Shown here: positions 40,031 to 64,000 of the stretch, in pieces
Numbering within the stretch: the first letter of the stretch is position 1
Layout: every line of letters begins with the position of its first letter
DNA from: Lates calcarifer
Lineage: Eukaryota > Chordata > Actinopteri > Centropomidae
DNA length: 64,000 bases
Reading direction: 5' to 3'
Assembly: GCF_001640805.2 (NCBI RefSeq)
Contig: NC_066843.1
Location: 6,091,688-6,155,687, forward strand
The notes under the pieces: generated by a model
Database searches by the model: none
Told to the model about the DNA's origin: nothing
The model's input: the letters and a program-made list of their open reading frames with translations, nothing else
Made by a program: the position numbers and the translations under genes

Positions 40031-42099
40031 CAGACACATAACAAACAAACAGATCCTGATGTGTCTTCCTCAATGGATTAACACCTCAACAGAACCTGAA
40101 CTACGCACTATAAACATGTATTAAGGTACAACAGTGACATCAAACTAGGTGTAAACACATGTGATCTCTTCGGTCAGTCAGAGTGGCATGATTGTGCTCC
40201 ACACCTGGAGTCTGGATTCCAGTTTGTGCCCGTGGTGCTCAGGTGTGGAGGAAAACCAGTAAGCTCATCTCATCCTTTCCCGAGGGCTGAAAGATAAAGG
40301 ACAGACAGACAGAGAGAACCCCATGACCCTGTGTGTGTGTGTGAGAGAGAGAGCGAGGTAAACGTGCCTCTTGTACTGCTCAGAAATGGGTTTGACGTGG
40401 GGCCTTATTTCTCCTGTTCTCTACTTCTTCTCTGTTCTGAGCAACAGGTTAAAGCTGCACACATCCAACCACTGCCCTGGGGATGTGTTATGACAACTGA
40501 AAATGGTGAGCAGTGAGAGCAAGAAGTGGCATGAACAGATCTCAAGGTTTCTGACATGTGGGGGTGGGTGAAAAGGACCTCTGTTGAGAAGTGTCTAGCC
40601 TGAAGATACAACCATCAACTCAAGTACCATCAGGCAGCCATGGAAAACTGTCTGGGCCGACTCCTGATTGCCATGCTAGATGAGGTAAACGAACACAGCT
40701 ATCACTGGCAAACAGGAGCTTGTAACAGCTCACTGCACTAATTAGGTTAAAGGATGCTTGAATTTGCATTGCTTGCTCCCGGTCCCAAATTTGCAGACAG
40801 AGCAGTGATGGAGGGTTGGTGAGAGGTGATTGAGATACGGTTTTGTTAAGGTGCCAGGCAGCGCCCCAGGATGATTTTTCTCCCACTAAATCACCAAGGA
40901 ACTATTGTGAAATTTTCACTGCTTGTTCTGGGAAATCCAATCACTTCACTTTCACACACTACTCCATGACAGAGTCAGCCTATGACAGGCAACTTCACAA
41001 ACAACCTGTCTCCTTCCTCAGACATGCTCTCCCACTGTGATCTGTGACTTGTAATCTCACCTCACCCAAGAAAAGTTTGATATCATTAGTTTTGGTGACT
41101 CTGACCGCAGGCAAGAAGGAAGCCTCTGGATGGACAGACAGGAATATTCTGACACCTACCTGTGGAAAAAAAGGATAGCCTAATTAGACTGAGTCAGGGT
41201 GAACTGACAAAAGCTACCCCCAGGACATGTTTCAGAGTCTTTCCTGTCACATGTCATGTCAACAGATTATACTATATGCTCTCAGAGCTTGTCTCAGTAG
41301 GGGAAAGGATATCTGCTATTACACTTGTCGGCTATTATGTTTAAGAGAATATCAAATATAATGGAAAATGTAGCCTAAAACATAGATTTAAATTTGTGAA
41401 GTTTAGTATTAGTTGAATAACCTGAAGGAAAATTTGGCTTGTCCATTACGGGCATGGCCAGATTGATCTTCTAGGAGGCACCAAGGCAAAAATTAGTTTT
41501 TGCTCCCATTGATCTCCATTTTCATTAGTTCCCCAGGCATCCAAGAACCAGTCAGCGTGCTGTTTCCAGCTGCTTGAATTTGAATATTTACTATTTTTCT
41601 ACATTACCAAACTTAACAATTTGGGGTTTTTGACTGTTGCAGTAAGTCGATTAGTAAATTAATTAATAATAATGATGAAATTGCGTAAAACCCAACCACT
41701 GGGGGTCTGGTAATCCAACCTTGATTATGGAGTGTTTTTAACCACCAGTGTCTGCATGCTGTCCTATCACAACATTTAGCGCCTAAAACTAAGAATGATA
41801 ATTCATCAAATTAAACAAAAAAATAAATCTCTATTAGGTTTATTACCCGTTTGTCTGAGCTGTACTTACACAAGGTGGAGTTTCGTCTGCATTTAAGCCC
41901 AAGGTCATTGATTGACAAAATATATGTCAGTATATAATGATTAATCAAAAAATGGGTTCTAACTATATTATAGTATTAACGATGGTAAATAAACTTTGTA
42001 ACTCTCGTAAATGTATATATAGGCGTTGGTAGCACAAAAGCTTAAGTGCAGACAAAGTGAACAAATGCAATTACATTTTTAGTGTTCAAAAACCGACGC

Positions 42100-42314
42100 G
42101 GAGTGAGAGCTCTTCCCATTTTTCCTCTCTCTCTGGTGACGCAGCGGAGCTTCCGCTTTTCTTTTTCCGTACACAAACGCTCTGCTGATGACGTGTACAC
42201 TCCACTACCGTTAGCTAGCCTGCTAGCTTAGCCACCTGTCAGAATAAAGGTGTTATAAATAAGGTAACGGTGTAAAACACAAGGGAAGCAAAGCGCTTCA
42301 TTAAATCAGGGAAA
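42100..42314 (+). promoter_or_regulatory. gosr2 promoter and 5'UTR
   Basis: CpG-containing stretch just upstream of the gosr2 start, with a CRE/ATF6-like TGACGTG at 42189-42195 and an ETS-like CTTCCGC nearby, and no TATA box. TGACGTG is the core of ER-stress elements bound by ATF6, which would suit a secretory-pathway SNARE, but this is inference. The exact transcription start is unknown. Confidence 0.4.
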
Positions 42315-45300
42315 ATGGAGACGCTTTACCACCAGACAAACAAGTGAGTGCGTCTATCTTGTGTCTTGAAGACCTATCGCAGCTAGCTAACTAAACTAGC
42401 TAATTACCAGTGATTTACCTGTAGTAAACTGTTAACAATATGGGAGGATTATCGGTGATTTAAGTGTTGCCATTGTTGTTTTCTGATGGTCATAACTTAC
42501 TTAATAGTCGAGTTATATTTTCTGGCTTCATGTGTCGGTCCCCCTTCGCTAACTTAATGTTATTTTCTGAATCAGGCAAATCCAGGAGGTTCAGTCTATG
42601 ATGGGAAACCTGGAGAAGACAGACCGTCAGTCGGTACACTGTGAGTAGTCTGTTACTCCTGCTGCTTCTGAAATCTTCCTCTCTTTAAATAAAACCCAAT
42701 AACCGCGATTTGCCCTGGATCACGAACTGGGCGAAAATGGGCAAATTCAAACAGCAAAAGTCCCAAGTTCACTTCATTTTGTTTAGGGTTATACCATCTG
42801 GTTAATCACACATTTGTTAGAAACAAAAATATTAATCGATTACTTGCATAATAATCTGCAGTAATGGCCAACATGTACTGTTTGGTTTTACTAGTAATTC
42901 TTTGTTAAAATAAATGAGTGTTTTTTGTATTAATAAGATGTTATTGTTGACAAAAACACACATGGATAAATGTTAACTTCTCCAATGACAGACCATTGTT
43001 TTTTGTATTTGAAATAAATTACAAGCAGTACATCCTATTTAATGTACTATTCTTGTGTGATGTGAAGTCATTGTGATGTATTGTGTCTATCTCAACCCTT
43101 AGCTTTGTTTGTTGTTGCTGTTATTTGTTCCTACTGCTCTGTGAATAAGTGTTGTTTGATCAGTGCTGATGACATCACTTCTAGTCCATTTTCCTTTGAA
43201 TAGTCGCTTAATTTCTTCTTCTTCTTTCAGTACTTGGTCTTTGTTATGACTGCCTGTTTCCCTCTCTGACATAATGACTGTAGGGGGGGCTGGTGTCTCC
43301 TTGGTTGATTGTTTTCTGTGGTCGGTGCCTGCCCCGATCAGTTCTGGGCAACGCTGGTGCCAGGACAGGAAGCAGCGGGGTGGGTGCAGTGACAGAAGCT
43401 GGGAGGGCTTCTTCTAGATAATGGTGGGAGCCAGGCAGCAGTAGACAACCCTCCCCCCTCTTCTCCTTCCCAAATTATGACATCAGCTTGCATTTTAATG
43501 CCGGGGGGACGCAGCAGACTAACCTTATACAGTTACTAGTGGTCTAATTGTTTTCTTTCTCTTTTTCTCAATATCCAAGTGGTAGAAAACGAGCTGCAAG
43601 CAAGAATCGACCAGATCTTCAACCATTTAGAACGCCTCGAGATTCTGGCCAGCAAGGAGCCACCAAACCGCCGCCAGAATGCCAAATTGTGAGTTTGGAG
43701 TGAGTCAATTGATGGTGACCCTAAAGCCCCAGAGCTGGCGGGGCAAGCCATATCTCATAAAGGCACAGGGAGGGTGTAGAGGATGAGACAGGCAGCCCTG
43801 TCCTGCCCTGTGGCGACGTGGCTCTATGAAAACATTTCCTCAGAAGCCCCGTCATCACCGGCATTCCTGCTGCAATTGGGCAAAGATTCATTTCTGAGCT
43901 GGGTAAACAGGCCTTAGGGGACATGGTACACCCCATCCCACAGCACTCCTCTGATCTTAGCAGAGCTCTAGTCGGGCCTGAGTGAAGCTCAGGAGAGGGG
44001 GAAACTGTGAGAGACTCCTCATTCCAGCGGCATTAGACTTTAGGAAAAATGTTTTCTTTTTCATCAAGCAGAGCAATTACAGTAAGAATTAAGATGTGGT
44101 ACAATGAGCAATGTCATAAAATATATGAGGCGGGTGAGTGAGTGGTTGTCGTGGTTTCTGCAGGGTTCACCAGTTCAGATTTTAACACCACACAGAAATC
44201 AAGTTAATGTCTTAGTCATACCATGATGGAAACCCAGCAGGGACAAAAATATGCAACTATGTAAGTCCTCTATCTATGTACATTAATTTTTGACAGTTAT
44301 GTCCAAGTTTTGTCAGTGCTTGCCAGCTGTATATAACAATAATTAATAGTAATTAACAAATTTATATGAATTTTATTTGTTTTCAGATATTTTTTTTTAG
44401 AGGGGGTCTGCAGATACCCTGGTGTGTAGTGTAATTGATAATGATTTTGCATTGTTTTAAAGAAAGCTTTCATCCACTTCATAACAAAGTTCAAGCGACA
44501 GAGTTTAACTGTCTTCTTTGATTTTCACTCAGGCGAGTGGACCAGCTTAAATACGATGTTCAACACCTCCGCACCGCTCTACAAAACTTCCAGCACCGGC
44601 GCTACGCTAGAGAGGCCCAGGAGAGAGAGAGGGAGGAACTCATGAGCCGCACCTTCACAACCAACGTAAGTCAAATGTACTTCAAAACAGGCTGGGAAAT
44701 AACACTGGACAAGAGCAGGTAAATTCAGATTGTGGCTAGTGAAGTCGGAAACCACCTAACTGGGTATGAACGCAGCATTCAGACATACATGCCACAAGTC
44801 AGTCAAGCTGAATTATGTGGAATTAAAAAGTGTTTGTTCTTGTTCAACAGGACGCAGATACCTCCATCCCCATAGACGAGACCCTACAGTTTAACTCCAG
44901 TTTGCACAACGCACACAGAGGCATGGATGACCTCCTGGGCAGTGGCAGCAGCATCCTCAACGGTCTCAGAGATCAAAGATCCACATTGAAGGTGTGTGCC
45001 ACAATTTACACAGAATCCATACAGATTCTCTACCTGTAGCAGAGCAGAGGACTTTCACGTTTTTTTTTTGTTTTTTTTTTTTAAAGAAAAGAAGCCTCTG
45101 ACAGATAGAGGTTAAAAGTTCCCTGACCCAGTTTCTGGTGTCCACATTGATCACAATGGTCTCATTGTTAGCGTGCACATGCTCAGCTCCAGGGTGAGTC
45201 CTTGTTTCCAGGGAGGAGATGGTCCTTCCTGGTTTTGCTTCAGGCCTCCTCTTATCAGGGTGTGTCTGTTGATCAGCACTCATGGCCTGGGTGTCTAGCC

Positions 45301-45660
45301 ATGAGAAACTTCTGACGGAGCGGCGCGTCAGGGGAGGGTGTTGGCACTCAATGTCTCCCAAAATCAGACGAATTAGTGAAGTTAATTACAGCATCGTCAT
45401 GTAATGCCTCCATTTTCCAAAACTGTGTGTGTGTGTTTTTGTGGTGGTTACATCCTAATCTAACACGTGTGATCGTTACTTGTTTCGGCTCCATGCAGGG
45501 GACCCATAAGAAGATGCTGGATGTGGCCAACATGTTGGGGCTGTCGAACACAGTGATGAGACTGATAGAAAGGCGAGCCACCCAAGATAAGTTCATCATG
45601 ATTGGGGGCATGCTGTTGACCTGCGTCTTCATGTTCCTGGTCATCAGATACCTGGGCTGA
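42315..45660 (+). CDS. gosr2: Golgi SNAP receptor complex member 2 (membrin, GS27), complete, six coding exons
   Basis: Qb-SNARE for ER-to-Golgi and intra-Golgi vesicle fusion. Exons are 42315-42343, 42576-42640, 43580-43688, 44533-44665, 44851-44991 and 45499-45660. All have GT-AG borders and consistent phases, and the total is 212 aa, the same as human GOSR2. It begins [20 protein letters not shown], has the N-terminal helices around [12 protein letters not shown] (exon 4), and the SNARE motif over about residues 118-186. A C-terminal membrane anchor spans about residues 191-208 ([18 protein letters not shown]), with only three or four residues after it. Gly144, the residue altered to Trp in human progressive myoclonus epilepsy, is conserved. 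The gene runs the same way as wnt9b, as in mammals. Confidence 0.97.
45060..45082. repeat. Poly(T) run in gosr2 intron 5
   Basis: Twenty-two T's broken by one G, just downstream of exon 5. Confidence 0.85.
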
Positions 45661-46262
45661 CCACTACCCTTCCATCGGTCGTGGACATTTCCGCAGCACA
45701 TCATCCCTCATGATATGAAAAGTGGCAGAGCTGAATTTTTAAGATTTGATCAGAGTAAAATCATTTTTATAAAGTGTGCCATTGCAGTTCGATTTCACCA
45801 TCTTTAACATTTTGGGCACCTGCAAAATTTTGAACGAGATTTGAATTACAGACAGTATTTTATTCCACTTGAAGCTCAAAGAGGGCATTGAACTTTCTGC
45901 TGCTTTCCTCAGATTACTGCCACATATCCATCAACTACGTTTCTTCTGTTTTCAAATCAAAACCACTCTGAAACTGTAAATCACTCTTGTGACTCTACCC
46001 AAATGGCTTCTTAAAAAATACTTCTAACCAGATATTTATACTCAATTTGCTTTTGCCTTTAGTGAAAAGCTATTTGTTTTTTGTCACTAATAAGTCAGCG
46101 TCATTGTTTTTTGTTAAGCATGGTTCAGTAGAGAAATAGAACTTACAATGCTCCATATTTCTTTACACTGCAACTCAAGAATACCTTTTTATGTGATATG
46201 ATGTTTACTCAGTTGCTCACTCAATATGCAGTCTGGAATAAATCCTCCCTTCATTAAGGTTA
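45661..46262 (+). terminator. gosr2: gosr2 3'UTR and poly(A) signal
   Basis: AATAAA at 46237-46242 followed by a T/GT-rich tract (GTTCGTTGTTTTTT) gives a 3'UTR of about 600 bases. A further AATAAAATAAAA lies near 46711, so a longer form that includes the fold-back repeat at 46312-46420 is possible. Confidence 0.55.
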
Positions 46263-46311
46263 CAATGTTCGTTGTTTTTTAAAATTGTTTTTGGTTCAGC
46301 AGTTTTTAGGT

Positions 46312-46420
46312 GTAGTTTGTGGTGCTGTTGAACTGTTGTGCATTACACAGAGAGGTGATATAAAAGGGGTTGGACACCTCTCTGCATAATGATACAATTC
46401 AACAGCGCCACCAGCTGCAG
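46312..46420. repeat. Fold-back (inverted) repeat, MITE-like, between gosr2 and gpatch8
   Basis: Left arm 46312-46357 and right arm 46375-46420 are imperfect reverse complements. Shared blocks are GCTGTTGAAYTG, CATTA and a perfect CAGAGAGGTG core. A 17-base loop (ATATAAAAGGGGTTGGA) separates them. A single transcript of either strand would fold into a hairpin of about 45 bp. It could be a small non-autonomous DNA transposon or, less likely, a small-RNA precursor. Confidence 0.7.
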
Positions 46421-47104
46421 CCTTCAAAATGATCACACAGTCTAAGCATTACCTCCCAAAACACTTGCAACAAAACCTGAACATTTTAACCTTCATGAAT
46501 ATAGGATTTACTGTTGACTCAGCACATTAGGATTAGCTGGGTGTACCTAATAAACTGGCAACTGTAGCTAAGGTTATACACCAGAGATAATGGCAACAAA
46601 GATCTGTTGAGAAAAGCAATGGAAGCAGCAGTCATTTTGTAATTGTTAATACTTTCTCATGGATATATGCTTGGATCTAGGCTCACTATGTGAGTGATTT
46701 AATTCTCTTAATAAAATAAAACATGTTTCATTCCCTTGGTATCTTTATCTAATGAATCTGCTGGTTACTGTAACAAGCTTCAGTTAAAATAGATTATTGG
46801 CAGATATCTCTTATTAATGAGAGTGTTTCCTTTCAATGTGAGTAACTTTACTGCTAGCTAGGGGTGTTAACGCAACTGTTGATATATAGTGTGGATTTAC
46901 TGCTTTCACAAGTCTATTCAGGGCAACTAGGGCACCATCTAGTGTTTCATATTCAACACTGACCTCTGCAGGAACAGCTTAGCCTATCTGATCCAGATGA
47001 GGTTTATGTAAATATGACAAAGCTTCATCATTCTTGTGACCAAGTGTTTAAATCAAGTGTCTACATGTGCATGTCATTAATCTGCCTACATATTATGGAA
47101 AACC

Positions 47105-48351
47105 ACACATGAACTCAAGATTTTATTTGCTGAAACAGAGTAAGTCTTTAAAAAATACAGAGTTGCTACTGTTTTGACAGATCACTATCCTTTGCCATCT
47201 CGGCCCGTCTTAGCCGGCGGTAATTTAGAAACGACTTTGATAAAATACATACACGAGTCCATCTTCCATCCAACTCGTTATTCTGCTTTTTACCCAACAG
47301 CAGTCTCAAACCTCTAGAATGTTAATAGGTTAATCTACAGCAGTTTTATTTACAAAATTACACAAAAGCAAAACACAACCCTTCTTCTGAAGGGCATTTT
47401 TGGAAAATAATTTAAAAACAGAAAAATACAATTATTGCAGTATACTACAATCTTATTGTTACATGATGCAAAAGCACCATTCTTGATGTACAGATTTCAG
47501 TGCAATTCGTTCAGGTGTACCCTCACCACAGGGAACATGAGCTTTGCCTCAGAGCATCAGGGATATTAAAACCCCTACATCACATTTCCCCTCGCTTAGA
47601 GAGGGGGGTTCTTACGTGACAATGTCATACCGATTGGGACACCATAACTGTAATTTCATATGGTCATCATTGGTGGGATTTTTCACATTACACACTGATA
47701 TATGTACAAGGTACTGCATTACAAATTATTTTGAGACCAGGGATCCAATAGAAAGCAAGTAGTCATATGAAAACAGAAAGAGCATCAGTTATGAAATAGT
47801 CCATCTCTGAAGTTTACATTAGAGAGTCGAAGCTGTTCCTCCCTAGAACAATACCACTTCCTCCTGCTCCCCAGACATGATTCTGCTTATAGCTTCAGCC
47901 ATTACATCTTTGGCTGCCAAAATGAGCAAAAACTGTGAGAATAAGATTTTTATGTGGAAAACAAACAATAACAAAAAACTCCAGTGGTTTCTCTGATTTG
48001 TCATCAAAACAAATGGGTTGTTAATATTCCCCTTACATGGAATATAAACCAATGTCTTGAGGAAGTATCTTTAAATCGACACCCTGTCTTAAAAAGTCAG
48101 GGAAAACCATGAAAAAATCTCACGAGCCAGAGGAAAAGGTTAGTGTCAATTTTAAAGACAACACAGGCAGAACCACTTTGTGGCTACAACTCACTGCGCT
48201 GTGTAGGCCAGTAAAATGGTGGTTTATTGACAAGCGTCCCGTCTCACTGTCTTGCATGTTCAGCAAAGACTTCTAAAACACCAAACCGAGACAGTTCAGG
48301 TCAGGTCTTTTCCCCAAAGCTGTAAATTAACTCCTTCACTTGTATCATTAC
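47105..48351 (-). terminator. gpatch8: gpatch8 3'UTR with candidate poly(A) signals
   Basis: Downstream of the gpatch8 stop on the minus strand, AATAAA hexamers occur at 47350-47345 and 47127-47122 (TTTATT on plus). The far one gives a 3'UTR of about 1.2 kb. The 3' ends of gosr2 and gpatch8 converge with under 1 kb between them. A short protein-like frame inside this region is described in the findings. Confidence 0.5.
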
Positions 48352-62217
<13,866 letters not shown>

Positions 62218-64000
62218 CTAGCAGAGAGAACAGAGGAGAAAAAAACCAAAAATATTCCAATAATAAGAGGAGCTTTCCCCGTGGGTACGGGTCAAAAAAC
62301 AAACAAACAAAACAAAACAAAATAAAACACTCAGATCACGCTATCATCATCAGCACAACCACCACCACCATCACCATCATCATTATCGTCATCCACATCA
62401 CCTACAGCGTGTAACATCAGTGTCTTCCAGCACAAGGAGTGGTAGTTAGGGGTTGGGGGGGGTAGAGGGTGGGAGACTGAGAGGAAGGGTAGGTTTTCCA
62501 CTATGATGAATACATGAGGCTATGTTTAGCCTGTAAACTACAAGATACCCTCCTACAGTAGGAGTGCAGTTTAAAAACCTTTTTAAGGCAAAGAAATTGG
62601 GCATGAGCATTTCTATTTTTTGGGGATGATAAAAATAACACATCAAGTCATATCCAGTAACTGAGAAGTTAAGAGGAGGAGGAGGAGGAGGAAGAAGGAG
62701 AGGGCAATATATGTATCACACGCATACATATATGAACCACTACAGAGCAAGATCTTAGTACACAAAGAAAAGTGACACAGAACAGGTATGGAAATCTTGC
62801 ATTAACAAAACGAAGACCAGAAACTCCAAGCTTGCTGTGATTCCGTAACCATGACAAGGGGAGCACCATGAAACATATGCAGCTGTCACAAAAAATACAG
62901 CAAGAGGAAGAGACAAAAGTGGAGCTAGTGGGCCTTGGATTACCATTACAAGGCCCAGGGTGGACAGAGTATGCACGTGTGAGGGGACATGTGGGTGTGC
63001 AGGTGAAGAGAGGGAGACAGTGTGTGAATGTAGCCTCATTAGACATACTAGAAACAGCTGTTGTGCATGTCCTTGGACACCTCAAGCATCTCTGGTCTGT
63101 TATCAATGGTCCGGCCCTAACCACGTTCACACTTTTGATTTCAAACTAAGAATTTATGCTGTTAACATGCCTCTAATTTGGCCCTTCTCAAAGATCTCAT
63201 TAGTATTCATAAAGTAGAAAACATACTTTACAGACTAGATGGCCTTTGCAAACTGTAGTTTTTACCTAGCATTAATGTACTCACAGTACAGTACAGATTT
63301 ATAAGAAGCTCATCAGAAACACATTTTTCACAGTGGACCCCCAAAAGTGTGCAACTGCAGCAAGGCCATCTACTTTAAAGTATTTATTTTCTGCTTTTCT
63401 TTTAATACTAATGATTGCTAACCAACAATGTGGACAAGACCAGGCAACTGATAATGAATCAAAGAGGCGTGAGAGGAGTGCAGAAACGTACCCAACAGGA
63501 ATTCCTAGCACACTGTGGGGCCCAATGTGCATGTCTGAGACTGTTATATCACTAGTATGGGTCAGCAAGAAAATAAAAACATTAAGTGAAATGCAAGACC
63601 GTCCCACCACTACACACTACAGTACATCCTCAAGCACAAATAAACAGGAAACAATGAGATTTCTTAATAAGCAGTGTTTTTTCTGTTGTGATTATAACTA
63701 TTCCAAGCTTGTCTAACATTCACCAGAGTGCTGCATTCTACCAAAAAACATACAAACCAAACAAAAAGGATATTTATAATCACAAAGAGATTGACATCAA
63801 CTTTCACAAACAGAAAGTGAAGGGGTTGGAACAAAACAGAAAAAAAACAGCATGCAGCTTTTTGTTAAAGAGTTTTAACAAAAAGGATCGTCGGTGTTAG
63901 TAGCGCATTGTGAATGGTACACATACAGAGGGGTGGGGCGGGCTAGGGGTGGGTGGGGTGGAGGGTGGCTTAACAAAACTCCAACTGTGTTAGTCTCAGG
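62218..64000 (-). other. gpatch8 intron upstream of the G-patch exon, to the window edge
   Basis: No coding exon was recognised. I looked for the expected N-terminal exon ending just before DNIGHRLL and did not find it, so it lies past 64,000. Contents: a (CAC/CAT)n tract near 62355-62400, a (GGA)n tract near 62670-62700, and a G-rich stretch at 63930-63967 with several GGG runs. Confidence 0.6.
63930..63967 (+). other. G-quadruplex-prone G-rich tract
   Basis: Runs GGGG, GGGG, GGG, GGGG, GGG and GGGG follow one another with one- to four-base spacers on the plus strand. It lies in a gpatch8 intron, on the template side for that gene. Confidence 0.5.

Larger units (their letters stand above)
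34101..42100. other. Intergenic region wnt9b - gosr2
   Basis: About 8 kb with no recognised gene. It holds a perfect hairpin at 34908-34943, repeat fragments at 36420-36560, 37347-37785, 37796-37870 and 39873-40030, and small simple repeats. Open frames of up to about 150 codons, such as minus-strand 35616-36074, are low-complexity and Pro/Ser/His-rich and were not accepted as genes. Confidence 0.5.

Overview
The window is nuclear DNA from a vertebrate, most likely a percomorph (acanthopterygian) teleost fish. Genes are split by GT-AG introns, there are poly(A) signals and many di- and trinucleotide microsatellites, and the repeats match families I know as widespread in spiny-rayed fishes. 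Four protein-coding genes are recognised: arf2 (minus), wnt9b (plus), gosr2 (plus) and the 3' part of gpatch8 (minus, running off the right edge). This neighbourhood resembles human 17q21, where WNT3, WNT9B, GOSR2 and GPATCH8 lie and where ARF2-derived genes lie near NSF. The species cannot be named from the sequence.

Layout. Bases 1-18,000 contain no recognised gene. They hold microsatellites (6.8-8.2 kb), an exon-like minus-strand segment at 9003-9088, a CpG- and purine-rich 5'UTR-like tract near 7.4-7.7 kb, and a cluster of related inverted-repeat elements with nested insertions (11.7-16.2 kb). Bases 18,005-25,540 are the arf2 transcription unit. Its first coding exon carries a one-base insertion inside the P-loop codons, which breaks the frame although every other exon is intact. 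A promoter with ETS- and YY1-like motifs lies at about 25.5 kb. About 2.1 kb away, head to head, wnt9b starts at 27,676 with four coding exons encoding 355 aa, followed by a 3'UTR ending near 34.1 kb. Bases 34.1-42.1 kb are intergenic. gosr2 has six coding exons (42,315-45,660) encoding 212 aa. A long fold-back repeat lies between gosr2 and the 3' end of gpatch8, which converges on it. gpatch8 fills the rest, with a 3.85 kb last exon and five smaller exons out to the G-patch exon at 62,145-62,217. Its N-terminal exons lie beyond 64,000.

Roles. ARF2 (Golgi coat recruitment) and GOSR2/membrin (ER-Golgi SNARE) are secretory-pathway housekeeping genes, Wnt9b is a secreted lipid-modified ligand, and GPATCH8 is a nuclear G-patch/zinc-finger RS-rich protein. 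Their proximity is inherited synteny, not an operon. No new multi-gene system is visible. The best leads are the arf2 frameshift, two polypyrimidine-YAG|GTAAG junctions in one gpatch8 intron that look like recursive splice sites, the fold-back repeat at 46.3 kb, a perfect 15-bp hairpin at 34.9 kb, an overlapping upstream ORF in wnt9b, and the unexplained exon-like segment at 9.0 kb.
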